DNA of 64,000 nucleotides from Salaquimonas pukyongi (GTDB lineage: Bacteria; Pseudomonadota; Alphaproteobacteria; Rhizobiales; Rhizobiaceae): positions 1,674,001 through 1,738,000 of the forward strand of contig NZ_CP019044.1 of the NCBI RefSeq assembly GCF_001953055.1, given 5' to 3'. A model generated the notes under the pieces. That model ran no database searches. It saw only the letters and a program-made list of their open reading frames with translations, and was not told the DNA's origin. Shown piece after piece: positions 30,335-39,735 of the stretch; the first letter of the stretch is position 1; each line of letters begins with the position of its first letter. The position numbers and the translations under genes were made by a program.

Positions 30335-30979
30335 TCAGATTGCCCTTGAAAGGCCGGGTTTTAACGGCTGCATGCGCACCTCGAACAGGGTTTCGTTCTG
30401 GAACCTGGAACCGATCTTGGTCATCCGCACCAGTTGCTGAACACCATCCGGCGGACCGACCGGCGCGATGATGACACCATTGGAAGCAAGCTGCTCGATC
30501 AGGTGTTTTGGCGGCTCCTTGACCGATCCATTGAGCAGGATGCGGTCGAAAAGCGATTTTGGCATGCCGTCCATGCCGTCGGCATGGCTGATGAGCGTGT
30601 TGGTGATCTTCAGCGTATCGAGCCGGATTTTGGCCTTGTCCACCAGGGTGCGGAACCGGTCGAGACTGGTGACCTTTTTGGCCAGATGCGCCAGCAAGGC
30701 GGTCTGGTAGCCCGAACCCGTGCCGATTTCCAGAACCCGGTGGCTGGCGCCGACGTCCAGTGACAGCAACGTGCGCGCAACCTGGTCGGCGGACGTCATG
30801 GTCTGCCCGCATTCGATGGGAAACGAGCCCGGCTCATAGGAATGATCGAGAAAGACCAGCGGTACGAAATTCTGCCGCGGCACTGCCTCGAACGCCGCAA
30901 ACAGCCGCTTGTCCACCACACTTGCGGTTCTCAACCGCAACAATAGGCTTGCAACCGCCTCGCGCCTGTCAACCGGCAT
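30335..30979 (-). CDS. pcm: Protein-L-isoaspartate O-methyltransferase
   Basis: Pcm methylates isoaspartyl residues so that damaged proteins can be repaired. The protein has 214 residues. The SAM-binding loop is VLEIGTGSGYQTALLA near residue 85; the family segment before it, AFEAVPRQNFVP and QTMTSADQVARTLL, supplies substrate contacts. The post-motif region reads DRILLNGSVKEPP, where many relatives have VTGG. The gene lies 52 bases downstream of surE. The surE-pcm-nlpD order is the classical stationary-phase arrangement, here with a GNAT gene between pcm and nlpD. Confidence 0.93.
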   Translation of the reverse strand: MPVDRREAVASLLLRLRTASVVDKRLFAAFEAVPRQNFVPLVFLDHSYEPGSFPIECGQTMTSADQVARTLLSLDVGASHRVLEIGTGSGYQTALLAHLAKKVTSLDRFRTLVDKAKIRLDTLKITNTLISHADGMDGMPKSLFDRILLNGSVKEPPKHLIEQLASNGVIIAPVGPPDGVQQLVRMTKIGSRFQNETLFEVRMQPLKPGLSRAI

Positions 30980-31031
30980 CGCTCATCCCGCATCCATTGT
31001 GCCCGAGCGCAGCCGCCGCAGCGAATCTGGC

Positions 31032-31787
31032 TCAGAACCGTTCGCGCAAGGTTGCACTGAAGACATCATCGGTCAAATCGAGCTTCAGGGACGTGATCGA
31101 CACCTTGTTTTCGGCCAGCGCCTTGATGTCGGTGCCGTCGCGCGGGGCTTCGCGTTCGCGCCCGAAGCGCAGCCAGTAATAGGGAAAGCCGCGCCCGTCA
31201 TGGCGCTTTTCCATGTAAAGGCCGTGGGTGAAGGTTCCCTGGCGGGTGACTTCCGTTCCCTTGACGTCCTGCGGTTCGCAATTGGGAAAATTGACGTTGA
31301 CACAGCTTCGTCTTGGAAAATCGGTCTTGATCAGTTCGGCAATGATTTTGGGCGCCAGCGTTTCGGCCGTATGCCAGGGCACCGTGCGCAGTCCCTCGTC
31401 CCAGCTATAGGCCTGCGAAAGGGCAATGGCACGGATATCGAGCATCGCGCCTTCGATCGCACCGGCCACCGTGCCCGAATAGGTCACATCGTCGGCAATG
31501 TTCTGGCCCGAATTGACCCCCGACAGAATAAGGTCGGGCGGCTCGGGCAGGATTTCACGCACCGCCATGATGACGCAGTCGGTCGGCGTGCCCTTCAGCG
31601 CAAAGCGCTTTTCCTCGATCTTGCGAAGCCGCAAGGGCTCTGAAAGCGTCAGCGAATGGGCAAGCCCGGACTGATCGCTTTCCGGCGCGCAGACCCACAC
31701 ATCGTTGGTGAAGGTTTCGGCAATGCGGATGCAGGACTGAAGCCCCGGCGCATGAATGCCGTCATCATTGGTAATGAGAATGCGCAT
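31032..31787 (-). CDS. surE: 5'/3'-nucleotidase SurE
   Basis: SurE dephosphorylates nucleoside 5' and 3' monophosphates (and some polyphosphate) with a divalent metal, acting in stationary-phase survival. The 251-residue protein starts [16 protein letters not shown], where the NDDG Asp pair binds the metal, and has the [18 protein letters not shown] block near residue 90 containing the Ser and Asn ligands. Length is normal. Its ATG overlaps the serS stop by one base, so the serS-surE-pcm string is one operon. Confidence 0.96.
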   Translation of the reverse strand: MRILITNDDGIHAPGLQSCIRIAETFTNDVWVCAPESDQSGLAHSLTLSEPLRLRKIEEKRFALKGTPTDCVIMAVREILPEPPDLILSGVNSGQNIADDVTYSGTVAGAIEGAMLDIRAIALSQAYSWDEGLRTVPWHTAETLAPKIIAELIKTDFPRRSCVNVNFPNCEPQDVKGTEVTRQGTFTHGLYMEKRHDGRGFPYYWLRFGREREAPRDGTDIKALAENKVSITSLKLDLTDDVFSATLRERF

Positions 31788-33223
31788 CAGGCACCCCTTG
31801 CCTCGCCGATCACCGTTTTGCCGCCCATATAGGGCTGCAATGCTTCAGGAATGCGAACGCTGCCGTCTTCCTGCTGATGGTTTTCCAGCACGGCGATCAG
31901 CATGCGCCCGACGGCAACCCCCGAACCATTGAGGGTGTGGACATGGGAAAGCGTCTTGCCGTCTTCCTCCCGGTAGCGCGCGTTCATGCGGCGGGCCTGA
32001 AAATCGCCGCACACCGAGCAGGAGGAGATTTCGCGATAGGCACCCTGCCCCGGCAGCCAGACCTCGATGTCATAGGTCTTGCGCGCGCCAAAGCCCATGT
32101 CGCCGGTGCAAAGGGTCATTACCCGGTAATGCAGGCCGAGCAGTTGCAGCGTTTTTTCGGCACAGGAGAGCATGCGCTCCAACTCGTCGAGCGAGCTTTC
32201 CTTGTCGGTGATCGAAACGAGCTCCACCTTGTTGAACTGGTGCTGGCGCAGCATGCCGCGTGTGTCGCGCCCGGCCGATCCTGCTTCCGAGCGGAAGCAG
32301 AAGGTCAGCGCACACATGCGCATCGGCAGGTCCTTTTTCTCGACGATCTCCTCGCGCACCATATTGGTCAGCGGCACTTCGGCGGTGGGGATGAGCCACA
32401 TTCGCTTTGAAAATTCTCCGCCCACGAGCCTTTTCATCCAAGACTCTGATCTCTTGCGTGCAGATTCAATGGCTTCCGCTTCAGAGACATGTGGGCTTCT
32501 TGGTTTATTCAAATCTTCAACGTACTCACCCCAGAACCGCTCTTCATCATCTGCCCTTGTCTGGAACAAATCCTCGGCAAACTTCGGCAACTGTCCGGTG
32601 CCATACATGGTCGCATCATTGACCAGCAGAGGCGGCGCAACTTCCGTATAGCCGTGTTCATTGGTGTGCAGGTCGAGCATGAACTGGCCGAGCGCCCGCT
32701 CGAGCCTCGCGATTTCGCCCTTCAGCACCACGAAACGCGCGCCGGAGAGCTTTGCAGCCTGATCGAAATCCATGCCGGTTGCCGAAACGCCAATCTCGAA
32801 ATGCTCCTTCGGGGTAAAGGCAAATTCAGGCTTTTCGCCATGCTCACGATAGAGCGTGTTGTCGTTTTCGTCCTCGCCATCGGGCACATCGTCGAGCGGC
32901 AGGTTGGGAAGAACTTCCAGGGCCGATTTCAGTTCCTCGTTGATCTTGCGTTCTGTGTCCTCAGCTTCCGTGAGAAACGTCTTGAGCCCGGCGACTTCGG
33001 CTTTGAGCTTCTCGGCCTTTTCCGTGTCGCCGGCCCCCATCGCCTGGCCGATTTCCCTGGAGGCGGCATTGCGGCGCTGCTGTGCCTCCTGCACCTTGCC
33101 GGTATGCGCCCGGCGCTTTTCATCCAGCGCGATCAGGCTTTCCGACTGGGGCGCAAGCCCGCGCCGGGCAAGGCCCTTGTCGAATGCCGCGGGGTTTTCA
33201 CGAATCCATCGGATGTCAAACAT
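31787..33223 (-). CDS. serS: Seryl-tRNA synthetase with an unusual internal insertion
   Basis: SerRS charges tRNA-Ser. It has an N-terminal coiled-coil arm (about residues 30-105) and a class II catalytic core with motif 2 [22 protein letters not shown] and motif 3 [18 protein letters not shown] (given as guides). The protein has 478 residues, about 50 longer than usual. The extra segment lies between FAEDLFQ and MWLIPTAEV, where relatives have only a few residues; it is charged and helical ([29 protein letters not shown]). Its DNA, about 32401-32560, is AT-richer and uses rare codons such as AGA. ATG 33223 ([10 protein letters not shown]) is the family start; the frame opens at 33232. Confidence 0.95.
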   Translation of the reverse strand: MFDIRWIRENPAAFDKGLARRGLAPQSESLIALDEKRRAHTGKVQEAQQRRNAASREIGQAMGAGDTEKAEKLKAEVAGLKTFLTEAEDTERKINEELKSALEVLPNLPLDDVPDGEDENDNTLYREHGEKPEFAFTPKEHFEIGVSATGMDFDQAAKLSGARFVVLKGEIARLERALGQFMLDLHTNEHGYTEVAPPLLVNDATMYGTGQLPKFAEDLFQTRADDEERFWGEYVEDLNKPRSPHVSEAEAIESARKRSESWMKRLVGGEFSKRMWLIPTAEVPLTNMVREEIVEKKDLPMRMCALTFCFRSEAGSAGRDTRGMLRQHQFNKVELVSITDKESSLDELERMLSCAEKTLQLLGLHYRVMTLCTGDMGFGARKTYDIEVWLPGQGAYREISSCSVCGDFQARRMNARYREEDGKTLSHVHTLNGSGVAVGRMLIAVLENHQQEDGSVRIPEALQPYMGGKTVIGEARGA

Positions 33224-33309
33224 TGGGATCAACCTGAAACGAAAAGACGGGCAAACGCACCATGTGCCGATTCCCGCGATGCAAGAATGGAGATCGTGTA
33301 GCGGGATGC

Positions 33310-34137
33310 TTACTTGGTTGCAACATCCCCAGAGTCAACATTCCCGTCAGCGTCTGTATCGCTTGCAGCTTCTGCCGCCTCGCGCTGCTTTTCGACCATC
33401 CGCGCCATGTAGATCGAGATTTCGTAGAGCAGCAGGGTCGGCACCGCCAGGCCAATCTGGCTGATCGGATCGGGCGGTGTCAGCACGGCAGCGGCAACGA
33501 AGGTCAAAAGCACGGCATATTTGCGCTTGTCCTTCAGCCAGGCCGAGTTGGTCAGCCCCACCCTTGCCAGCAGCGTGATCGCAACCGGCAGCTGAAACAC
33601 CAGGCCGAAGGCGAAAATCAGCGTCATGATGAGGCCGAGATAGGTCGAAACTGCCTGCAGGTTTTCAATCGCCGCCTGGCCGTCGCCGCCGATCTGCTGC
33701 TGTGACAGGAAGAACTGCGTCGCCAGCGGCATGATGAGGAAATAGACCAGGCACGAGCCGATCAGGAACAATACCGGCGTTGCCACCAGAAACGGCAGAA
33801 AGGCGCGGCGTTCGTTCTTGTACAGTCCGGGTGCGATAAAGCCGTAAAGCTGGGTCGCAATCACCGGAAAGGAAATGAACAGCGAGCCGAACAGCGCAAT
33901 TTTCAACTGGGTGAAGAAATATTCCTCCAGCGCCGTATAGATGAAGCGAACATCGGTGGTGCCCGCACCCCACTGATAGGGAATGATCAGGATGTTGAAA
34001 ATCCTGTCGGCAAAGATGAAACAGATGACGAAGAAGATGGCGATCGCAATCACCGACTTCATCAGCCGCTGACGCAATTCGATCAGATGCTCGATCAGCG
34101 GCGCGCTGGAGGCTTCGATGTCGTCCTCCGCGCTCAT
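33310..34137 (-). CDS. tatC: Sec-independent protein translocase protein TatC
   Basis: TatC is the six-helix receptor for twin-arginine signal peptides. The 275-residue protein starts with the cytoplasmic segment [19 protein letters not shown], the signal-peptide binding site with its conserved Glu and Arg, and has six hydrophobic segments. The conserved [17 protein letters not shown] near residue 105 carries the second key Glu. The C-terminal tail is acidic. It overlaps the tatB stop by four bases. Confidence 0.97.
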   Translation of the reverse strand: MSAEDDIEASSAPLIEHLIELRQRLMKSVIAIAIFFVICFIFADRIFNILIIPYQWGAGTTDVRFIYTALEEYFFTQLKIALFGSLFISFPVIATQLYGFIAPGLYKNERRAFLPFLVATPVLFLIGSCLVYFLIMPLATQFFLSQQQIGGDGQAAIENLQAVSTYLGLIMTLIFAFGLVFQLPVAITLLARVGLTNSAWLKDKRKYAVLLTFVAAAVLTPPDPISQIGLAVPTLLLYEISIYMARMVEKQREAAEAASDTDADGNVDSGDVATK

Positions 34138-34736
34138 GATGCCCTGGTAGCCTTTGTTGGCGCAGCCCTATTTGGGGTTGGCTTTTTTGCGGCTGTCTTC
34201 TTCGGGGCGGGTTTTCGCGCCGGTGCTTTCTTCGCAGGGTTTCCTGCGCCCGATTTGGCCGCTGATTTCGCGGGAGAACGTTTTGTGGTCGTTGAACTGG
34301 CCGCCGGCTTGGGTGACGGCTTGGGCGCCGATTTTACCGGCTTGCCGGCGCTGGCCGGTTTTGGGGCGGCTGCAGGTTCCGGCAGGCTTTCCCCGGCAAT
34401 GGCGCCCGGATCATCCCCGGCATCTGCTGCCGGTTTGTCGTCGCTACTGCCGGCATTCTCAATGCTCTGCTTGAGGTCGCGATTGTATTTGTCGGTCGCC
34501 TTCTTGATATCCTCAAGCGGCGAAAACCCCTTGCCCGAGGCAACGTTCTTGACCTCGTCGAGATCCGCCTCGCGCACCGCATCGTCGAACTGTTTTTGAA
34601 AGTCGCCGGCCATGCGGCGCATATTGCCCATTACCTTGCCGAAGGAACGCAGCATCTTCGGCAGGTCCTTGGGACCGACCACGATGATCGCCACCACGGC
34701 GACGACCAGCATTTCTGTCCAGCCAATATCGAACAA
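34134..34736 (-). CDS. tatB: Sec-independent protein translocase protein TatB
   Basis: TatB passes the substrate from TatC to TatA. The protein has 200 residues: MFDIGWTEMLVVAVVAIIVVGPKDLP is the hydrophobic anchor (first 26 residues) with the conserved Glu at position 8, then an amphipathic helix (MLRSFGKVMGNMRRMAGDF). The last 90 residues are a low-complexity Ala/Pro/Lys tail with AKK/APKP repeats, common in rhizobial TatB and probably disordered. It is between tatA (64-base gap) and tatC (overlap). Confidence 0.95.
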   Translation of the reverse strand: MFDIGWTEMLVVAVVAIIVVGPKDLPKMLRSFGKVMGNMRRMAGDFQKQFDDAVREADLDEVKNVASGKGFSPLEDIKKATDKYNRDLKQSIENAGSSDDKPAADAGDDPGAIAGESLPEPAAAPKPASAGKPVKSAPKPSPKPAASSTTTKRSPAKSAAKSGAGNPAKKAPARKPAPKKTAAKKPTPNRAAPTKATRAS

Positions 34737-34800
34737 CGGCCCAATCCGGATTCAGGCAGCCCGCGGGACGCGGCTGCGGTCACGAAACGGCGGAAGCAGT

Positions 34801-35016
34801 TCAGCTTTCCGTCTTTTCCTTGATGTCGGCGACCGGCTCGTTTGCCTTCTGGTCGATGGTCTTGGCCGTCTCTGTATCCTCGTCCTTCAAGCCTTTCTTG
34901 AAGGAGTTGATGCCCTTGGCGACATCACCCATCAACTCGGAAATCTTGCCTCTGCCAAACAGCAGTACAACCACCACGGCAACGATCACGATCTGCCAAA
35001 TGCCGATCTGTCCCAT
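34801..35016 (-). CDS. tatA: Sec-independent protein translocase protein TatA
   Basis: TatA multimerises to form the Tat translocation path. The 71-residue protein has a short membrane helix ([20 protein letters not shown]) and an amphipathic helix ([17 protein letters not shown]), then an acidic tail. The FGRGKI hinge is diagnostic. It is first in tatA-tatB-tatC-serS-surE-pcm. In many rhizobia scpB precedes tatA; that gene is absent here, so the synteny breaks at this point. Confidence 0.96.
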   Translation of the reverse strand: MGQIGIWQIVIVAVVVVLLFGRGKISELMGDVAKGINSFKKGLKDEDTETAKTIDQKANEPVADIKEKTES

Positions 35017-35362
35017 GAATTCCTCTCCATCGCTCTCCCGGCCATCCGGGAATAAGACGTTTTCTACACTCTAAAGCAATTCAGGTTTTGACGGAATTGG
35101 AAAAACCTGAATGCGCAAACAAACTTAACGGGTCAAACCATTGGCTCATTTCAAACCATCGTCCCGTTTCAAACCTTTGCCCTGTTCTGGACAAAACGGG
35201 AAACAGTCCGGCTGCGCGCAGCACGCCTGCAAACCGTCAGCTTGTTTAGCCGGAGAATATGGTCAATTCCGCCGGCCCTTACCGCTTCATATAGGAAGCC
35301 TGCTGCCCCTTGTCACCTGCAATAATGCCGCCGGTTGCAAAGCCCCTCCTCTGAAAACACCC
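35017..35362. other. Intergenic region upstream of tatA
   Basis: This 346-base gap should contain the tat operon promoter. It holds three loose repeats of CAAACC (around 35136, 35151 and 35170, the last two as TTTCAAACC) and no believable gene. The operon order of relatives (scpA, scpB before tatA) is not continued. Confidence 0.45.
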
Positions 35363-36559
35363 CTATTCGGAAAACAGCAGCGCCTTGGCGGCATCAAAGC
35401 CGATTCTCACCCGGTCCTGCCCGCTGCCAAGCGCACCGAACGGCAGTTTTGCCTGAAGCGTGATTTCGCCCTGGGGCACATAGAGCGTTACAAGTTCGCT
35501 TTCACCCAGAAAATGCCGCCCTATCACCACCGCTTCCGCCATGCCTGATGCTGTATCTTCCTTGCGCCGCCCCTTTTTGACCGACCGGGGAAGCACCGCA
35601 ATGTCGGACGGGCGCACACAAACGGTAACCGGCCCGTCCGCCCGCAGGTTTTTGCCGGTACCTTCAAGGGGGTAATCGCCGAGCAGCGTTTGCAGCACGC
35701 CGCCCGCCACATTGCCCGCAAAGGTATTGAGTTCGGAGAAAAACCGCGCTGCAAAAAGACTTTCCGGCGAGCGGTAGAGCGTTTCGCATTTCCCCACCTG
35801 AACGATCCTGCCCTTGTCCATCAGGGCAATGCGGTCGCTGATGTGCATCGCTTCTTCCGGATCATGGGTTACCACCACCACCGTGGAGCGCGTTTCGCGC
35901 AGGATCGCCAGCGTCTCGTTGCGAACGCTTTCCCGCAGCCGCCCGTCAAGGCCCGAAAACGGTTCGTCCATCAGCAAAATGCCCGGTTTGGGCCCAAGCG
36001 CCCGCGCCAGCGCCACCCGTTGCTGTTCGCCGCCGGAAAGATTGTGCGGGTGATCGTCAGCCCGCGCTTCCAGACCAACGGTTTTCAGCAGGTGCATCAC
36101 ATGGCTTTCCCGCTCCGCCGGCGCAAGCTGCGTCAAACCGAATTCGACATTCTTGCGGACGCTGAGATGGGGAAAAAGCGCATAGTCCTGGAACACAAGC
36201 CCCACGCCTCGCCGCTCCGGCGGCACCATGCCATCGGGGCTGGAAACCACCTGCTGGTTGATCAGGATTTCCCCGGCCGCCGGCTTGACCAGACCCGCAG
36301 CAAGCCGCAGCAACGTGGTCTTGCCGGAACCCGAAGGGCCAAGCAGCGACAGCACCTCGCCTGCCTCAACCGCCAGGTCCAGATCCTTCAGGGTCTCATT
36401 GTCGCCATAGGCATGGCTGATACTGCGAAAGCTGAGACTGGAAGCAATGGTGATGCCGGCCCGGGTTCTGCCCGGAACGAAGGCGGAATGCGCCGGCGCC
36501 GGCCTGCCGCGCTCCTGCCGTTTGCCATCCTTGTTCGCCAAGCCCGTTACTCCAACCAT
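35363..36559 (-). CDS. ABC transporter ATP-binding protein (Fe3+/polyamine/sulfate importer type)
   Basis: This 398-residue ATPase belongs to the FbpC/PotA/CysA group. It has Walker A GPSGSGKTT, Q-loop VFQDYALFPHLSV, signature LSGGEQQRVALARA, Walker B ILLMDEPFSGLD and the switch His in VVVTHDPEEA. A C-terminal TOBE-like domain (from about residue 290, TVCVRPSDIAVLPRS) is typical of carbohydrate, iron or polyamine importers. No permease or binding-protein gene is adjacent, so the partner genes are elsewhere. The N-terminus is unclear: ATG 36559 is one choice, but the domain proper begins about 50 residues later. Confidence 0.88.
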   Translation of the reverse strand: MVGVTGLANKDGKRQERGRPAPAHSAFVPGRTRAGITIASSLSFRSISHAYGDNETLKDLDLAVEAGEVLSLLGPSGSGKTTLLRLAAGLVKPAAGEILINQQVVSSPDGMVPPERRGVGLVFQDYALFPHLSVRKNVEFGLTQLAPAERESHVMHLLKTVGLEARADDHPHNLSGGEQQRVALARALGPKPGILLMDEPFSGLDGRLRESVRNETLAILRETRSTVVVVTHDPEEAMHISDRIALMDKGRIVQVGKCETLYRSPESLFAARFFSELNTFAGNVAGGVLQTLLGDYPLEGTGKNLRADGPVTVCVRPSDIAVLPRSVKKGRRKEDTASGMAEAVVIGRHFLGESELVTLYVPQGEITLQAKLPFGALGSGQDRVRIGFDAAKALLFSE

Positions 36560-36746
36560 ACCGCCAGCGCCGCATACCACCTGTTTTGCCCGTACTGTCA
36601 ACCATGGCAAAATGGCCGGTGCAAATTGCCGCTATGGTGCAGCCCGGTCAGCAGCGGTAATCCCGGACAGTACCACCAGCGCACTCCCAAGCATTAGCGT
36701 GCACAACCAACACATTAAAGATTTTCGGCAGGATATTGTTGTTAAA

Positions 36747-37397
36747 TCAGTTTTGCTTGATCTGGGCGCGGCCGTCATCGGGGAAGATTTCTGCCGCCAT
36801 CAAGCCTTTCGGCCCCTGCCCGAAACGCACCAGCACATATTGCCCCGGCCGCAATTCGGCAATGCCGAATTTGCGCAGCGTCTCCATGTGAACGAAAATG
36901 TCTTCCGTTCCCTTCACCACGAACCCGTATCCCTTGGTGCGGTTGAACCATTTCACCTGCACGCGCTCCAGCGGGCTTTCCGGCTGAACGGTAACATGGG
37001 TGCGGCTGGTTTCGTCTTCCTGCGGCTGGGTCGCGGTGCTTTCGTCCATGGAAAGCACCCTGAGCGCCTGCCATCCCTTTTCGCGCTGTACGGCCTCGAT
37101 GACGACGCGCGCGCCGGGCAGCACGGTGCTGAAGCCGTCCTTGCGCAGACACGTCACATGCAGCAGCACGTCGGGCATTTCCTCATCGGGAATGACAAAG
37201 CCGAACCCCTTGGATACGTCGAACCATTTGATGGTTCCCGCCAATTCAACAACTTCGGTGTGAATGGCCCCGCCGGTCCGCTCGACCGCCTCTGCAGAGC
37301 CCTCGACGGCCCCGTGTGGAGCACCGGCCATAGAAGCGCCCTCGGCTTCCCCAAGGGAAGCTCTGTTCTTGCTGCTATCCGGTGGCTTGGCCCCCAT
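36747..37397 (-). CDS. Double cold-shock-domain protein
   Basis: The 216-residue protein has two CSDs. Domain 1 (about residues 52-118) starts [18 protein letters not shown]; domain 2 (about 145-205) starts [18 protein letters not shown] and contains [14 protein letters not shown]. The RNP1-like KGFGFV and RNP2-like LLHV/IFVH motifs bind single-stranded RNA or DNA. The linker is acidic and the first 50 residues are disordered. Two-domain CspA relatives are a known feature of alphaproteobacteria, where some are involved in stress or stationary-phase adaptation. Start choice between residues 1 and 23 is open. Confidence 0.92.
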   Translation of the reverse strand: MGAKPPDSSKNRASLGEAEGASMAGAPHGAVEGSAEAVERTGGAIHTEVVELAGTIKWFDVSKGFGFVIPDEEMPDVLLHVTCLRKDGFSTVLPGARVVIEAVQREKGWQALRVLSMDESTATQPQEDETSRTHVTVQPESPLERVQVKWFNRTKGYGFVVKGTEDIFVHMETLRKFGIAELRPGQYVLVRFGQGPKGLMAAEIFPDDGRAQIKQN

Positions 37398-38042
37398 GCC
37401 GCTTGGACCCTCAACCCTGGCTGCCCACCCTCCGTGCAGCCTTCTACTGATTCTCTACGATATTAGCACCCTGTTTCGGTGGGTCAGCAAGCCCTTATTG
37501 CAGCTTTTTGCGCGAAATGTGTACATATCGCTACAACCTCAGGTCTGAACTGCTGCCCAACTTGCGGGTGTTTTACGGTGTCGGGGTGGTTTTCATCGCC
37601 CGCCGCCCAAAGCTGAAAGCGGCGGAAAACTTCCAAAACCTTGGCATCTGACCATAGTCTTGCCCTATTTTCGCCCTAGCGCAGACACTAACCGGGGTGG
37701 TTTGCGCGTTATGGGTGGCTTTTCTTGCATCAGCGGGAATTCTTGAAGTCAATCCGGGCTGGCTGGCCAGCCATGCACAAGCCTGTTCGGTGACGATCAT
37801 CAGGCTGCGGCCTGGTTGGGCCAGGTGACAGCCGCATCATTGGCGCTGAAACGGTTCGTTAACGCCGGAAGGTGGAAAATCGGCAGCGCAGGCAAACGGT
37901 GCCGAGGCTCAATACGGGGCGAATGCGCCACCGGCAAACCTTGTAAACGCCGCAGGCGTCTGTTAGCCGGGGCATCAAATTCAGGAGACTTTCTGCCGGC
38001 ATTGCCGGGCAGGGTTGTCTCCGGGCACATTCAAGGGGCCAT
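37398..38042. other. Long intergenic region without a believable gene
   Basis: In these 645 bases open frames on both strands have no protein-like composition. The first 150 bases hold the promoter of the CSD gene. GTAAACGCCGCAGGCGTCTG around 37943 is a small inverted repeat. I see no RNA gene here, though a regulatory RNA cannot be excluded. Confidence 0.4.
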
Positions 38043-39407
38043 ATGCCGCAACTGCCGGGGGCAGTACACGGGCACATGGAACTGGAGAGCGGGCCGGATG
38101 ATATGCCGGCCAAGGAAGGGGAACTGCGGGTGGCAAAGCTGGTTGCAGCAAAAACCGCCAAATGCCTTGCTCCATCCGTCCGCAACGGGCGGCGGGATGC
38201 TTTTTCCCTTGTAAGCCACTGCTGTAGTTCATACCGGTCCATCCGGCACAAACTGGGTGCTGTCGTGCTCCCCGCCGCCGCCGCGATCGCCCTTGGTGGC
38301 TGTGTCGCCGCTCCGGTTACCGATACCCTTGAAAGCGCGGCCCTCGCCTCACCGGAAGTTGCCGCTCAAGACGGCACTACAGAAACTGCCTTTGCAAATG
38401 AGCCGGGCACCGTTCCGGTCCCCACCCGTTCGCCATCCGACTACAGCGCCGGCACCGAACTGGCGCTCTTGCCCGAGACCGGCGATCCGGTGCCAGCCCC
38501 CTCTGCCAATCAGGCCATCGCCCAGCAGGTCGACCTGAAAGCGGCAGCCCTTGCAAGCGAAACAGTGCCGGCACCCCAGCCCGCTGCAGAACCTGCAGCA
38601 GCCCCGGCCAGCGCGAATGCCAATGAAGCGAATACCAGTGAAGCCGTTGCCGTTGCCGTTACCGCTGACGCCGCAACCACCGCTGAAGGCAATGCCAACA
38701 CGGTCACAGATCCCGTTACACCCTCTCAGGAAGTTGCCAGCGTCCAGCCGCTCACCCAGCAAAAGGTGGAGCAGCCGAAAAAGCCCCGCGGCCTGTTCGG
38801 CCTGTTCATGGCCAACCGCCAGGCAAAACCGAAAAAGACGGTACAACCTTCAAAACCTGCCATCGCCTCGGCTTCAGCCCTGTCTTCCGGCGGAGCGGGC
38901 CTTCCCGGCGTACAGCGCAAAAGCGCCATTTTCGGCATCAATGGCGCTGATGGTTCGACCGGCGAAGAGGGCCTTGCCGGCGAGCACAACATTCAGGTCG
39001 CTTCCGTTGGCGGTATCGGCCGGCTGATTTCTCCAACCGGGCTCATCCTGCAGACAGACAAGGTCAAGGTCAGTTGCTTCAAGCCTGAACTGCTTGCCAT
39101 CCTCAAAAAGGTGGAACGCCGCTACGGCAAAAAGGTCATGGTAACCTCGGGCTATCGCAGCCCGAAACGCAACCGCCGCGCCGGAGGGGTTTCCAACTCG
39201 ACCCACATCTACTGCAAGGCAGCCGACATCCAGGTGGACGGCATCTCCAAATGGGACCTGGCCAAATATCTGCGCACCATCGAAGGCCGTGGCGGTGTCG
39301 GCACCTATTGCCGTACAAGGTCCGTCCATATCGATGTGGGAAGCCAGCGCGACTGGCACCATCCCTGCCGCCGTTCGGGCTCGCGCTCCAAGAAGAAGAA
39401 AGCCTAG
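38043..39407 (+). CDS. Lipoprotein with a YcbK/M15-type peptidase domain (DUF882)
   Basis: The frame gives up to 454 residues. A lipobox, AIALGGCVAAP, lies near residue 87, so the true start is probably well after 38043 (for example ATG 38103 or GTG 38129). A disordered Ala/Pro/Glu-rich stretch of about 220 residues follows. The C-terminal 120 residues form an M15/DUF882 domain: VMVTSGYRSPKRNRRAGG, then THIYCKAADIQVDG and RSVHIDVG, which supply the zinc ligands His, Asp and His. Such enzymes trim peptidoglycan peptides. It is probably an outer-membrane-anchored, possibly carboxypeptidase-like lipoprotein. Confidence 0.85.
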   Translation: MPQLPGAVHGHMELESGPDDMPAKEGELRVAKLVAAKTAKCLAPSVRNGRRDAFSLVSHCCSSYRSIRHKLGAVVLPAAAAIALGGCVAAPVTDTLESAALASPEVAAQDGTTETAFANEPGTVPVPTRSPSDYSAGTELALLPETGDPVPAPSANQAIAQQVDLKAAALASETVPAPQPAAEPAAAPASANANEANTSEAVAVAVTADAATTAEGNANTVTDPVTPSQEVASVQPLTQQKVEQPKKPRGLFGLFMANRQAKPKKTVQPSKPAIASASALSSGGAGLPGVQRKSAIFGINGADGSTGEEGLAGEHNIQVASVGGIGRLISPTGLILQTDKVKVSCFKPELLAILKKVERRYGKKVMVTSGYRSPKRNRRAGGVSNSTHIYCKAADIQVDGISKWDLAKYLRTIEGRGGVGTYCRTRSVHIDVGSQRDWHHPCRRSGSRSKKKKA

Positions 39408-39537
39408 GCCAGGGCAGCCGTTTCGACGCCCTTTTGCAGCGTTGCAGAATTTTCCACGGCAGCGGTGTTTTTCCGGTTGAAGCACTGGCCGTTCATCTCT
39501 ATAAGCGCGGCACGAAGCAACTGCTTGCTTCCAACGT

Positions 39538-39612
39538 GCGCCCTTCGTCTAGCGGTTAGGACGCCGCCCTTTCACGGCGGAAACAGGGGTTCGATTCCCC
39601 TAGGGCGTACCA
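39538..39612 (+). tRNA. tRNA-Glu (anticodon TTC)
   Basis: The cloverleaf is complete: acceptor GCGCCCT pairs with AGGGCGT (one G-U), D arm GTCTAGCGGTTAGGAC, anticodon stem CCGCC/GGCGG with loop CTTTCAC (anticodon at 39571-39573), T arm AGGGGTTCGATTCCCCT, discriminator A and encoded CCA. The downstream 1.9 kb is AT-richer with accessory-looking genes. Confidence 0.97.
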
Positions 39613-39735
39613 CTAAATCCCAACATTAGTTGTTTATCACACGGCTTTCCGGGTGTAACCTGCCGCTTCCACAACTCTGTGTTTGCGCTTGTCCACAACT
39701 GTGCTTTGATCTCCGTATAAATCACGGAGGCGATA

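Noticed and set aside
30333-30812. N-terminal extension of the GNAT gene through pcm
   Set aside because: It is pcm sequence read in another frame; the acetyltransferase starts at GTG 30332.
37573-37800. Minus-strand 75-codon frame in the 37.4-38.0 kb gap
   Set aside because: Composition not protein-like, no ribosome site and no resemblance to a known family.
37816-38214. Possible gene in the gap before the M15-type lipoprotein
   Set aside because: The translation is rich in Arg, Gly, Trp and Cys without pattern, there is no ribosome site, and it overlaps the lipoprotein frame.
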